A stretch of DNA of 9,112 nucleotides from an uncultured Oscillospiraceae bacterium (GCA_905234005.1 CAJOFW010000157.1:1897-11008); one strand, 5' to 3'; shown: positions 1-6,847, counted from the first letter of the stretch. Made by a program: numbers and translations. Notes: generated by a model not told the origin, from the letters alone.

Positions 1-582
1 GAGGTCAACCTCCGCACCGGCCCCGGCGCGAATTACAGCGTCTCGACGACGGTCAAGGCCGGCGATACCCTCCAGCGCACGGGCATCGCGGGGAGCTGGA
101 GCCGCGTCGTGTACGCGGGCAAGGATCTGTACATCAGCAACGAGCTGATCTCCGCCGTCAGCGCGACCGACGTGACCCCGGCCGTGGGCACGCTCAAGGT
201 CACGTCCGACGTGAACGTCCGCAGCGGCGCGAGCACGGACGATTCGATCCTCGGCGTCGCCAAGGTGGGCACGATCCTGAACACCACCGGCATCGTGGAC
301 GGCAAGTGGTACCGCGTGTCCTACGACGGCAAGGAGGGCTACGTCAACCGCAAGCTCGTCAGCGTCCAGGACTTCGCCCTCGTGACCGACGCGTCCGGCA
401 CGCTCACGATCGTATCCCGCGCAAACGTCCGCAGCGGCCCGGGCACCGGCTATTCGATCCTCGGCGTCGCGGAGGTCGGCGACACGCTCACGATCACCGG
501 CACGACGGACAGCCACTGGTATCGCGTGTCCTACAACGGCGGCACCGGCTTCATCGCCGCGAACCTCATCAAGGTAAACTGA
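1..582 (+). CDS. Protein with three bacterial SH3 (SH3b) repeats, 5' end outside the window
   Basis: The reading frame is open from the first base and ends at TGA 580-582, giving the last 193 residues of a longer protein. It consists of three SH3b-type repeats: residues 1 to about 52, 63-122 and 133-193. Each carries the family signature (N-x-R-[ST]-G-x-[GS]) followed by a G-[DT]-x-L strand and a W-x-[RK]-V pattern: NLRTGPGANY, NVRSGASTDD and NVRSGPGTGY, then WSRVVY, WYRVSY and WYRVSY. Repeats 2 and 3 are the most alike. SH3b repeats usually bind peptidoglycan or other surface polymers and sit beside cell-wall hydrolase or other extracellular domains. A secreted or wall-associated role is therefore inferred, but the catalytic part and any signal peptide would lie upstream of the window. 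No catalytic residues are visible in this piece. Confidence 0.9.
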   Translation, partial: EVNLRTGPGANYSVSTTVKAGDTLQRTGIAGSWSRVVYAGKDLYISNELISAVSATDVTPAVGTLKVTSDVNVRSGASTDDSILGVAKVGTILNTTGIVDGKWYRVSYDGKEGYVNRKLVSVQDFALVTDASGTLTIVSRANVRSGPGTGYSILGVAEVGDTLTITGTTDSHWYRVSYNGGTGFIAANLIKVN

Positions 583-630
583 TATACGCGGCGCATGCCG
601 ATCAACCGATCACATCCTTTTGTTTTCCCC

Positions 631-673
631 AGCGGAGTCGACGTTCCCCCGGACGCCGGCTCCGCTTCTTTGT
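631..673 (+). terminator. Probable intrinsic terminator after the SH3-repeat gene
   Basis: Bases 631-640 (AGCGGAGTCG) pair with 657-666 (CGGCTCCGCT) over ten positions, one of them a G-T wobble. Bases 642-647 and 651-655 can extend the hairpin inward past an A/C mismatch and one bulged base. A T-rich but interrupted run (TTCTTTGT) follows at 666-673. It sits 48 bases after the SH3-repeat stop codon and before the next promoter, which is the expected place. The imperfect T tract makes its efficiency uncertain. Confidence 0.6.
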
Positions 674-699
674 CCGGGACGGGCGGCGAAGAGTGGGAA

Positions 700-728
700 T
701 TGACGGGCGCGGGACGCGGGTATATAAT
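700..728 (+). promoter_or_regulatory. Sigma-A type promoter for the DUF975/CmpB gene
   Basis: TTGACG at 700-705 and TATAAT at 723-728 are separated by exactly 17 bases. This is a 5/6 match for -35 and 6/6 for -10. Transcription would start near 735, leaving a leader of about 60 bases. The leader ends in the purine-rich ribosome site AAGGGGAG (781-788), eight bases before ATG 797. Confidence 0.85.
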
Positions 729-796
729 TCAATGGATGAATAATTCCATGTTTCCCGCGCACACAGCGGAACGCACGAAAAAGGGGAGTATTCGCC

Positions 797-2647
797 ATGA
801 CCCATAACCGAAAAGCCGTCAAGGAACGGGCGCGGCAGCACGTAAAGCGGCACTATCTGCTGCTGGTCGCGCTGTGCGCCGTGTCCATCTTCCTCGGCGC
901 GGAATTCACGGACACCGTATCGAACGCCCAGAGCTGGTATGACCTGCTGACCGGGCAGGAGACGCGGCTCAGCCCGGCGTATGTCCGCCTCGCCGACAGC
1001 GCGCAGGCGTCGATCCTCGACGACCTGATGAACGGCAGCCTCGAGACAGGGCGGGAGCGGGCCGAGACGGCGCTTGCGGCGCTCGAGGCGCAGAACGATT
1101 CCGACGTCCTCGGCCACCAGCGCGGCGTGCTCGCGGCGGTTGTCAACCGCGTCAGCTCCGGCCACCTGTACGCGACGGTCGCCGAGGCGATCGTATCGCT
1201 GTTCCACTCCCAGCGGATCGCCGGCGTCATCATGGTTCTGGGAAGCCTCGCCTGCGTCGCGGCGGTGTGGATCTTTCTGCAGAATATGTACCGCGCCGTC
1301 CTGCGCCGGGTGTTTCTCGAAACACGCGTGTATGACGAGTATCCATTGGGCCATATCGCGCATTTCCGCACGGTGCGGCGCTGGACGCGGGTGTCGCTCA
1401 CGCTGTTCAGGCAGTCGGTATACGAGGCGCTGTGGAGCCTTACCGTCGTGGGCGGCTTCATCAAGCACTACTCGTATTTTCTGACGCCGTACATCGCGGC
1501 GGAGAACCCGGACATCCGCCCCGGCGAGGCGATCACGCTCTCCCGGCGCATGATGGACGGGCACAAGTGGGAGTGCTTTCTGCTCGATCTCTCCTACCTC
1601 GGCTGGATGCTGCTCGGCTATGTGACGTTCGGCGCGGCCGACGTGCTGTGGGGCATACCCTACCGTGTCGCGGCCTACACCGAATACTACGCGGCGCTGC
1701 GGGAGGAGGCGAAGGCGAAGGCCGTCCCCGGCGCGGAGCGGCTGAATGACGACCGCCTGTTCGCCCCGGCGGACGATACCGCCCTGCGGAGCGTATACGA
1801 CGACGTCGCCCGCCGCGAGGACATCCTCGACGAGGACATCGTGGAGCTGGACGCGGCGAGGAGCTTCCTGACGCGGAATTTCGGCATATGGACCGGCAGC
1901 CTGATGGAGAAGAAGGTATACAGCCGGCAGGAGGGTCTGCGCCAGCAGACACGCGTCGCCCGTGCGGAGATGGACGGCAGGGCCTATCCCGTCCGCATGA
2001 ACCCGCTGTGGAACCGCGAGACCGTCTCCGCCGCCGGGCGCGTCAGCTACCTTGCCCCGTGCACGGTCTGGTCGCTGATCGCGGTGTTTTTCGCGTTCTG
2101 CTTCTTCGGCTGGGTGTGGGAGGTGAGCCTGCACCTGATCGAGACGGGCGAGTTCGTCAACCGGGGCACGCTGTACGGCCCGTGGCTGCCCATCTACGGC
2201 GGCGGCGTGGCGCTGATCGCGGTGCTGCTGTACCGCTTCCGCAAAAAGCCCCTGCTCGAGGCCGTGCTGATCGTGGTGCTGTGCGGCCTGCTCGAATACA
2301 CGACCTCGTGGCTTCTCGAGCTGCGGACGGGCATGCGCTGGTGGGACTACACCGGCTACTTCCTGAACCTCAACGGACGCATCTGCGGCGAGGGGCTGGC
2401 CGTGTTCGCCGTGGGCGGCATGGCGTCGGTCTATTTCGCGGTACCCCTCATAGACGAGTTTGTGACGAGACAGAAGCCCAAGGCTGTGGCGGCGGTCTGC
2501 ATCGCGCTCGTGCTCGTGTTTCTGTGCGACTTCGCGTACACCCGCGTCGTGCCGCACACGGGCAGGGGCATCACCGATACCGCCGGGACGCGCCCGGCGT
2601 CCGTGCTCGCCGCCGCCGATCCGTCGGAGCCGGATTGGGAGCTGTAA
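797..2647 (+). CDS. Membrane protein joining a DUF975-like region to a CmpB-type 'putative ABC transporter permease' domain
   Basis: This 616-residue integral membrane protein starts at ATG 797, preceded by AAGGGGAG. The N-terminal part (about 1-310) resembles DUF975: a basic start (MTHNRKAVKERAR), a membrane helix at about 20-37, another at about 141-162, and the closing region ADVLWGIPYRVAAYTEYYAA. A charged, probably cytoplasmic segment (about 310-410) follows. The C-terminal part (about 418-585) looks like the PF06541 family: GWVWE at 438-442, NRGTLYGPWLPIYG from 455, LEYTTSWLLE around 499-508, and RWWDYTGYFLNLNGRIC from 514. Four or five hydrophobic helices lie there. Despite the family label there is no ATP-binding partner next door, so transport is not established. 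DUF975 and CmpB-like proteins are usually separate, and their single-chain combination is notable. It appears monocistronic, with its own promoter. Confidence 0.88.
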   Translation: MTHNRKAVKERARQHVKRHYLLLVALCAVSIFLGAEFTDTVSNAQSWYDLLTGQETRLSPAYVRLADSAQASILDDLMNGSLETGRERAETALAALEAQNDSDVLGHQRGVLAAVVNRVSSGHLYATVAEAIVSLFHSQRIAGVIMVLGSLACVAAVWIFLQNMYRAVLRRVFLETRVYDEYPLGHIAHFRTVRRWTRVSLTLFRQSVYEALWSLTVVGGFIKHYSYFLTPYIAAENPDIRPGEAITLSRRMMDGHKWECFLLDLSYLGWMLLGYVTFGAADVLWGIPYRVAAYTEYYAALREEAKAKAVPGAERLNDDRLFAPADDTALRSVYDDVARREDILDEDIVELDAARSFLTRNFGIWTGSLMEKKVYSRQEGLRQQTRVARAEMDGRAYPVRMNPLWNRETVSAAGRVSYLAPCTVWSLIAVFFAFCFFGWVWEVSLHLIETGEFVNRGTLYGPWLPIYGGGVALIAVLLYRFRKKPLLEAVLIVVLCGLLEYTTSWLLELRTGMRWWDYTGYFLNLNGRICGEGLAVFAVGGMASVYFAVPLIDEFVTRQKPKAVAAVCIALVLVFLCDFAYTRVVPHTGRGITDTAGTRPASVLAAADPSEPDWEL

Positions 2648-2653
2648 CCGCGT

Positions 2654-2682
2654 ACCGCCGCCGGAAGGCGGTTCCGGGCGGT
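2654..2682 (+). other. GC-rich hairpin downstream of the membrane-protein gene
   Basis: CCGGAA (2661-2666) pairs with TTCCGG (2672-2677) around a five-base loop, with further imperfect pairing outside. ACCGCC (2654-2659) could alternatively pair with GGCGGT (2667-2672). The sequence that follows is CTGTAAAATATTAG, without a T tract. It may mark the transcript end or protect the mRNA 3' end, but it does not meet the usual intrinsic-terminator pattern. Confidence 0.3.
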
Positions 2683-2714
2683 CTGTAAAATATTAGTAAA
2701 CAGAGGATATCGTA

Positions 2715-2743
2715 TTGTGCTTTCCGGGCGTTTATGCTATAAT
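2715..2743 (+). promoter_or_regulatory. Extended -10 promoter upstream of the GH3-family gene
   Basis: TATAAT at 2738-2743 is preceded by TGC (2735-2737), giving the TGn extended -10 form. TTGTGC at 2715-2720, 17 bases upstream, is a weak -35. Transcription would begin near 2750 and leave an unusually long leader of about 180 bases before the GH3 start codon. The leader contains a direct repeat and a stable hairpin. Confidence 0.7.
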
Positions 2744-2748
2744 CCATA

Positions 2749-2778
2749 TTCGGCGCGGAAAGACTTCGGCGCGGAAAG
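2749..2778 (+). repeat. 14-bp direct repeat at the start of the GH3 leader
   Basis: TTCGGCGCGGAAAG occurs exactly at 2749-2762 and again at 2765-2778, two bases apart and 16 bases start to start. It lies just after the -10 box, at the expected transcription start. That could suit a tandem operator or a short local duplication. A close relative, GACTTTGGCGCGGA, occurs at 6997-7010 in the other palindromic intergenic segment, against GACTTCGGCGCGGA at 2762-2775 (13 of 14 identical). Confidence 0.6.
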
Positions 2779-2804
2779 GCCGGGAAAATCAGTCTGCGCC
2801 CGCC

Positions 2805-2834
2805 TGATACTTTTTCCCCAAAGAAAAAGTATCA
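2805..2834. repeat. 12-bp perfect palindrome within an AT-richer intergenic segment
   Basis: TGATACTTTTTC (2805-2816) and GAAAAAGTATCA (2823-2834) are perfect reverse complements around the loop CCCAAA. The surrounding stretch to about 2920 is much richer in A and T than the flanking genes and encodes nothing convincing. No T tract follows on either strand, so a terminator is unlikely. It has the look of a dispersed palindromic (REP-like) element that now forms most of the GH3 5' leader. ATCAG at 2788-2792 can pair with CTGAT at 2804-2808, which would compete with the main stem. Confidence 0.6.
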
Positions 2835-2932
2835 AAAAGAACTTTGTATTCGCTTTGAAAAGGCAGCGTTTCCAAGGTTTTGCGCCCGGTAACAAAACAA
2901 AGCTTTTAATTTGAGAACAGTGCAATAACCAT

Positions 2933-4651
2933 ATGGGACTTGGCAGAGAAATCGGAACAAAGCTCGCGATGAAGGCCATGATCGTCAAGGGCAGGATGGA
3001 TCTTGGCTCCATGCACCGCAACACCGTGGACGCCGTGAAGAAAAACGAGCGGCTTCTCTTCAAAATCCTGAAGGCGAACCGGTCAAGCGAGTACGGCCGC
3101 AGGTACGGCTTCGATGAGATCAAAACCGTGGAGGAATACAGGCGGCGCGTGCCCGTGACCACGTTCGACGACTACGAGGGCTATGTCCGCCGCATGATCG
3201 ACGGGAACGAGGACAACCTCATAACAAGCCTGCCCCTCGTCGGCTACGCGCAAAGCTCGGGCAGCGTCGGGGCGCGGAAATTCGTGCCGATCACGCAGCC
3301 GGAGGTGAACGTCTACACCCGCTACACGGTCACGCGCATGCTGGCGCTGGCCGACCGGTATCAGCGCGAGCACTTCGGACACGGCATGAAGCTCGGGCGG
3401 GGCATGTTCACCTGTCCGTCGTTTGACGACGTGCTGCCGAACGGCCTGCCGTGCAGCAACATCGCCGACGTCGCCGCCAAGCAGCTCGGCTTCATCTATC
3501 CGTACATCCTCAACCAGCCGTTTTCCAAGTATTTCAACGAGACGGAGGCGGACTCGAAATACCTCAATTTCCGCTTCGGTCTCGAGGATAAGAACACGAC
3601 GTACATATTCGGCATCTTCTTCAAGGAGTTCATCGGCCTTGTGCAGTACCTCGAGAAGAACTGGCGCACGATCGTGGACGACATCGAAAAAGGCACGGTC
3701 AGCGAGCTGTCCCGGGCCACGCCGGAGGCGCTGGAGAAGCTGCTGCCCGTGCTGCGGCCGAACCCCGGGCGGGCGGCGGAGCTGCGGGCGGAATTCGAGA
3801 AGGGCTTCGACGAGACGCTCTTCAAGCGCATATGGCCGCACATGAGCGCCGTCTGCGGCATCGGCACCTCGACGTTCGCGCCGTTTGCCAAAAAGCTGCG
3901 GAACTATACCGGGGGCGTCCCCTACGATTTCTCGATCTACGGCGCCAGCGAGGGACTGATCGCCGCCGTGGACGCGCTCGAGTCGCCGAAGCAGCTCCTT
4001 CTGGTGGACAGCTGCTTCTACGAGTTTATCCCCATGGAGGACGGCGAGGCGGACGGCGGGGAGCGCTTCCTCGGCCTCGGCGAGCTGGAGGTCGGGAAGG
4101 AATACGAGATCGTCATCACGAACCAGTCGGGCCTGTACCGCTACAAGTGCGGCGACGTCATCCGGGTCGTGGACTACATGAACGAGTGTCCGTATGTCCA
4201 GTTCTCGTTCCGGAAGGGCCAGCTCCTGAACATGACCGGCGAGAAGACGACCGAGGAGCACATGGCCGCCGCTGTCAAGGCCATCGAGCGCGAGGCGGGC
4301 TGCACGATCACCGACTGGGCCGCCTACAACCGCGTCGAGGACGAGCCGTACTACTACGTCCTTCTGGCCGAGACGAACCCGCCGGTCGACCTCGCGCCGT
4401 ACAGCGGCTTCGCGCACGAGACGCTGATGCGCGTCAACCCCCGCTACGCCTATTTCTTCCAGCAGGGCGCGTACGCGCCGATCGTCATCCGCAACCAGCT
4501 CCCCGGCACGCACGCGGCGTGGGCGGAGCGGAAGCACGGACGCGGCGCGGCGGAATACCAGGTCAAGCCCGTCCGCATCCTGGACACGGAGGAGAAGGAG
4601 GCGTTCTTCCTCAGCCGCGTCGCCGACGCCGGGGTCGCGGCGGGGGTATAA
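2933..4651 (+). CDS. GH3-family acyl-adenylate-forming enzyme (auxin-responsive GH3-like protein)
   Basis: This 572-residue protein has the features of the GH3 family (PF03321), a branch of the adenylate-forming ANL superfamily. Plant members activate a carboxylic acid with ATP and join it to an amino acid; bacterial substrates are mostly unknown. Visible motifs are the phosphate-loop region QSSGSVGARKFVPIT (107-121), YGASEG (336-341) for adenine/phosphate contact, and GLYRYKCGDVI (400-410), whose Asp408 is expected to hold the AMP ribose. FRKGQLLNMTGEKTTEEH then marks the hinge and start of the mobile C-terminal domain. Length is normal for the family and there is no signal peptide, so it is probably cytoplasmic. 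ATG 2933 has no good ribosome site: GAG at 2913-2915 is too far. A later ATG at 2969-2971 is possible, but it also lacks one. The gene seems to stand alone between its own promoter and a strong terminator, so context gives no substrate. Confidence 0.9.
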   Translation: MGLGREIGTKLAMKAMIVKGRMDLGSMHRNTVDAVKKNERLLFKILKANRSSEYGRRYGFDEIKTVEEYRRRVPVTTFDDYEGYVRRMIDGNEDNLITSLPLVGYAQSSGSVGARKFVPITQPEVNVYTRYTVTRMLALADRYQREHFGHGMKLGRGMFTCPSFDDVLPNGLPCSNIADVAAKQLGFIYPYILNQPFSKYFNETEADSKYLNFRFGLEDKNTTYIFGIFFKEFIGLVQYLEKNWRTIVDDIEKGTVSELSRATPEALEKLLPVLRPNPGRAAELRAEFEKGFDETLFKRIWPHMSAVCGIGTSTFAPFAKKLRNYTGGVPYDFSIYGASEGLIAAVDALESPKQLLLVDSCFYEFIPMEDGEADGGERFLGLGELEVGKEYEIVITNQSGLYRYKCGDVIRVVDYMNECPYVQFSFRKGQLLNMTGEKTTEEHMAAAVKAIEREAGCTITDWAAYNRVEDEPYYYVLLAETNPPVDLAPYSGFAHETLMRVNPRYAYFFQQGAYAPIVIRNQLPGTHAAWAERKHGRGAAEYQVKPVRILDTEEKEAFFLSRVADAGVAAGV

Positions 4652-4691
4652 CGCCGCTTCCCGAACACATTCGATCATACGCACCGCATAC

Positions 4692-4726
4692 AACCGGCGC
4701 GCCCCTGCGGGCGCGCCGGTTTTCAT
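4692..4726 (+). terminator. Strong intrinsic terminator after the GH3-family gene
   Basis: AACCGGCGCGCCC (4692-4704) and GGGCGCGCCGGTT (4709-4721) form a perfect 13-bp stem with a CTGC tetraloop. The T run (TTTT at 4720-4723, then CATT) overlaps the stem end. It lies about 40 bases after the GH3 stop codon and separates that unit from the galE promoter. Confidence 0.88.
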
Positions 4727-4753
4727 TCGCGGCGCGGCGGTCTGCGATTTTTG

Positions 4754-4782
4754 TTGTCAATCCCGTCACGGCGTGGTAGAAT
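4754..4782 (+). promoter_or_regulatory. Sigma-A type promoter for the galE-led gene cluster
   Basis: TTGTCA (4754-4759) and TAGAAT (4777-4782) are each 5/6 matches to consensus with a 17-base spacer. A TG at 4774-4775 supplies the extended -10 element. Transcription would start near 4789, leaving a leader of about 33 bases that includes the ribosome site AGAGGTG (4811-4817). No other convincing promoter was seen before the end of the window. Confidence 0.8.
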
Positions 4783-4821
4783 GATAACAGCTACGCTATA
4801 TTATTATCCAAGAGGTGTACC

Positions 4822-5832
4822 ATGACCATACTTCTGACCGGCGCGGCCGGGTATATCGGCTCGCATACGGCGGTGGAGCTGGCGGGCGCGGGCTATGACG
4901 TCGCCATCGTCGACAATCTCTCGAACAGCAGTGAAAAGGCCGTCGCCCGGTGCGAGGAGCTGACGGGCAGGAAAATGCCGTTTTACAACGCGGACGTGAC
5001 CGACCGCGCCGCGCTCCGGGCGATCTTCGACGAGGTGAAGCCCGCCGGCGTCATGCATTTCGCCGGGTACAAGGCCGTCGGCGAGAGCGTGCAGAAGCCG
5101 CTGATGTACTACCGCAACAACCTCGATTCCACGCTGTCCCTGCTCGAGGTCATGGCGGAGACCGGCGTCGGGCCGTTCATCTTCTCGTCGTCCGCGACCG
5201 TGTACGGCGAGAATACCGTCGTGCCCTGCGTCGAGACCGCCCACGCCGGCGACTGCACGAACCCCTACGGCTGGACGAAATTCATGATCGAGCAGATCGC
5301 CCGCGACGCGGCGGCGGCCAATCCGTCCATGAGCGTCGTGCTCCTGCGGTACTTCAACCCCGTCGGGGCGCACGAGAGCGGCCGCATCGGCGAGAACCCG
5401 ACCGGCATCCCGAACAACCTCATGCCGTACATCACGCAGGTGGCCGTCGGCAAGCGCGAAAAGCTCAGCATCTTCGGCAGCGACTACCCGACCCCGGACG
5501 GCACCGGCGTGCGGGACTACATCCACGTCGTCGACCTCGCCCGCGGCCACGTCGCCGCCCTCGAATACGCGCTGACGCACACGGGCACGGAGGTATTCAA
5601 CCTCGGCACCGGCCACGGCGTGAGCGTGCTCGAGCTGGTGAACGCGTTCATGCGCGCCACGGGCGTGACGATCCCCTACGAGATCACCGCCCGCCGCCCC
5701 GGCGACCTCGCCGAGTGCTGGGCCGACCCCTCGAAGGCCGAACGCGTCCTCGGCTGGCACGCGGAGAAGACCGTCGACGATATGTGCGCCGACGCGTGGC
5801 GCTGGCAGAGCATGAACCCGGACGGCTACTGA
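4822..5832 (+). CDS. galE: UDP-glucose 4-epimerase
   Basis: GalE interconverts UDP-galactose and UDP-glucose with tightly bound NAD, serving the Leloir pathway and supplying galactosyl precursors for surface polysaccharides. The 336-residue protein begins with a Rossmann fold and GAAGYIGSH (7-15). It has the catalytic region SSSATVYGE with Ser124, then Tyr149 and Lys153 in NPYGWTK; by recall these match the numbering of the E. coli enzyme. LRYFNPVGAHESGRIGE and the late RPGDLAECWADP are also typical. ATG 4822 follows AGAGGTG (4811-4817) and gives the full family length. The stop codon overlaps the trmO start as TGATG, so the two are probably translated together. No galK or galT lies in view, so a role in galactose catabolism versus envelope sugar supply cannot be decided. 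Confidence 0.97.
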   Translation: MTILLTGAAGYIGSHTAVELAGAGYDVAIVDNLSNSSEKAVARCEELTGRKMPFYNADVTDRAALRAIFDEVKPAGVMHFAGYKAVGESVQKPLMYYRNNLDSTLSLLEVMAETGVGPFIFSSSATVYGENTVVPCVETAHAGDCTNPYGWTKFMIEQIARDAAAANPSMSVVLLRYFNPVGAHESGRIGENPTGIPNNLMPYITQVAVGKREKLSIFGSDYPTPDGTGVRDYIHVVDLARGHVAALEYALTHTGTEVFNLGTGHGVSVLELVNAFMRATGVTIPYEITARRPGDLAECWADPSKAERVLGWHAEKTVDDMCADAWRWQSMNPDGY

Positions 5833-6524
5833 TGCTCCGTGACAGACGGCTCATCGAGCCGATCGCCCGCATCGAGACCGACCTCCCGACGAAATTCGGT
5901 CTGCCGCGTCAGAGCGGGCTGGTGCCGGCGCTTGCCGCCCGCGTCGTATTCGAGCCGACGTACCGCGACCCCGTCGCGTTCCGGGGGCTGGAGGGGTACT
6001 CCCACATCTGGCTCATATGGGGCTTTTCCCGGAACGGCCGCGACGCCTGGGCCGCGACCGTCAAGCCGCCGCGTCTCGGCGGCAACCGGCGCATGGGCGT
6101 CTTCGCGACGCGCTCGCCCTACCGCCCGAACGCGCTCGGGCTGTCGTCCGTCCGGCTCGACCGCATCGAGACCGGCGGCCCCGACGGCGTCGTGCTCCAC
6201 GTCTCCGGCGCCGACCTCATGAACGGCACGCCGATCTACGACGTGAAGCCGTATCTGGCGTTCACGGACAGCCACCCCGACGCCGTCGGGGGCTTTGCCG
6301 ACGACGTGGCCGGGTACGCGCTCGCGGTCGAATTTCCCGCGCCGCTGCTTGACCGCATCCCCGCCGACCGCCGCGAGGCGCTGATCGGCCTTTTACGGCA
6401 GGATCCCCGCCCGGCGTACATCGACGACCCCGACCGGCGCTACGGCTTCAACTTCCTCACGTTCGACGTGCGCTTCACCGTCCGGGACGGCGTGCTGACC
6501 GTCGTGGAGATCGTCGATTTATAA
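5832..6524 (+). CDS. trmO: tRNA (N6-threonylcarbamoyladenosine(37)-N6)-methyltransferase TrmO
   Basis: TrmO uses S-adenosylmethionine to methylate t6A at position 37 of certain tRNAs (m6t6A), tuning decoding of ACY threonine codons. From ATG 5832 the protein has 230 residues, the usual length for the YaeB/TsaA family. Family motifs are clear: KFGLPRQSGLV near the start, AFRGLEGYSHIWLIWGF, RLGGNRRMGVFATRSPYRPN (81-100), DLMNGTPIYDVKPY, and QDPRPAY (190-196) in the C-terminal part. The start shares one base with the galE stop (TGATG) and there is only a weak purine stretch upstream, so initiation probably depends on translational coupling. The frame stays open upstream inside galE, but that extension is an overlap artefact. 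The pairing with galE has no obvious functional logic. Confidence 0.95.
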   Translation: MLRDRRLIEPIARIETDLPTKFGLPRQSGLVPALAARVVFEPTYRDPVAFRGLEGYSHIWLIWGFSRNGRDAWAATVKPPRLGGNRRMGVFATRSPYRPNALGLSSVRLDRIETGGPDGVVLHVSGADLMNGTPIYDVKPYLAFTDSHPDAVGGFADDVAGYALAVEFPAPLLDRIPADRREALIGLLRQDPRPAYIDDPDRRYGFNFLTFDVRFTVRDGVLTVVEIVDL

Positions 6525-6528
6525 ACCC

Positions 6529-6547
6529 GCGCCGGACTTGTCCGCGC
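6529..6547 (+). other. Small hairpin between trmO and the ACT-domain gene
   Basis: GCGC (6529-6532) pairs with GCGC (6544-6547) and GGA (6534-6536) with TCC (6541-6543), leaving C6533 bulged and CTTG as the loop. No T tract follows, so it is not an obvious terminator. It may influence mRNA stability within the operon. The 53-base spacer holds no strong promoter. Confidence 0.3.
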
Positions 6548-6577
6548 CATCCAACCATTCAATATCAGGAGAACAAC

Positions 6578-6847
6578 ATGAAAGCGATCGTATCCGTATT
6601 TGCCCGCGACCGTATCGGCATCATCGCCGATGTGTGCGTGCTCATCTCGTCGATGAGCGTCAACATCCTCGACCTCAACCAGACCATCATGAACGGCTTC
6701 TTCACGATGGTCATGCTCGTGGACACGTCCACGACCGACACGCCGTTCGACGAAATCCGCGCCGCCCTCGAGACAGAGGGCGAAAAGCTCGGGCTTGACA
6801 TCCGCATCCAGCGCGAGGACATCTTCGACGCGATGCACAAGGTTTAA
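6578..6847 (+). CDS. ACT domain-containing protein (UPF0237 family)
   Basis: This 89-residue protein is a stand-alone ACT domain of the UPF0237 type. It opens with MKAIVSVFARDRIGIIADV, where strand 1 is followed by a DRxGI(I/V)A loop, as in ACT domains that bind small ligands such as amino acids. The rest continues through LDLNQTIMNGFFTMVMLVD and ends in EDIFDAMHKV. ATG 6578 is preceded by AGGAGA at 6567-6572, five bases away. In many Firmicutes and other bacteria this family sits directly before a UPF0210/PFL-family gene, as here, so a sensory partner role is likely. The ligand and the reaction are unknown. The gene is probably carried on the galE-trmO transcript; the 196-base spacer to its partner is unusually long for such a pair. 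Confidence 0.93.
   Translation: MKAIVSVFARDRIGIIADVCVLISSMSVNILDLNQTIMNGFFTMVMLVDTSTTDTPFDEIRAALETEGEKLGLDIRIQREDIFDAMHKV

Noticed and set aside
1..582. SH3 repeats as a tandem DNA repeat array
   Set aside because: The similarity is at the protein domain level, with diverged DNA between units, so this is ordinary domain repetition and not a DNA repeat element.
602..2557. Long open frame on the minus strand (651 codons) opposite the DUF975/CmpB gene
   Set aside because: The translation is rich in Arg, His and Ala with no recognisable motif, as expected when a GC-rich gene is read in antisense. The plus-strand gene has a promoter, ribosome site and family motifs.
2654..2690. Intrinsic terminator after the membrane-protein gene
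   Set aside because: A GC-rich hairpin is present but is followed by CTGTAAAATATTAG without a T tract, so it is listed only as a hairpin.
2717..2914. 65-codon plus-strand frame in the GH3 leader as a possible leader peptide
   Set aside because: Its start lies upstream of the predicted transcription start, it lacks a ribosome site, and it runs through the palindrome. It looks like a chance frame inside a repeat.
3083..4726. Long minus-strand open frame (547 codons) opposite the GH3 gene
   Set aside because: It has low-complexity, Arg/Val/Leu-rich composition and runs through the strong terminator hairpin. The GH3 motifs on the plus strand explain the region.
6538..6566. Internal promoter before the ACT gene
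   Set aside because: TTGTCC at 6538-6543 resembles a -35 box, but no -10 better than AATATC or CAATAT is found at 16-17 bases, and the TTGTCC lies within a small hairpin.
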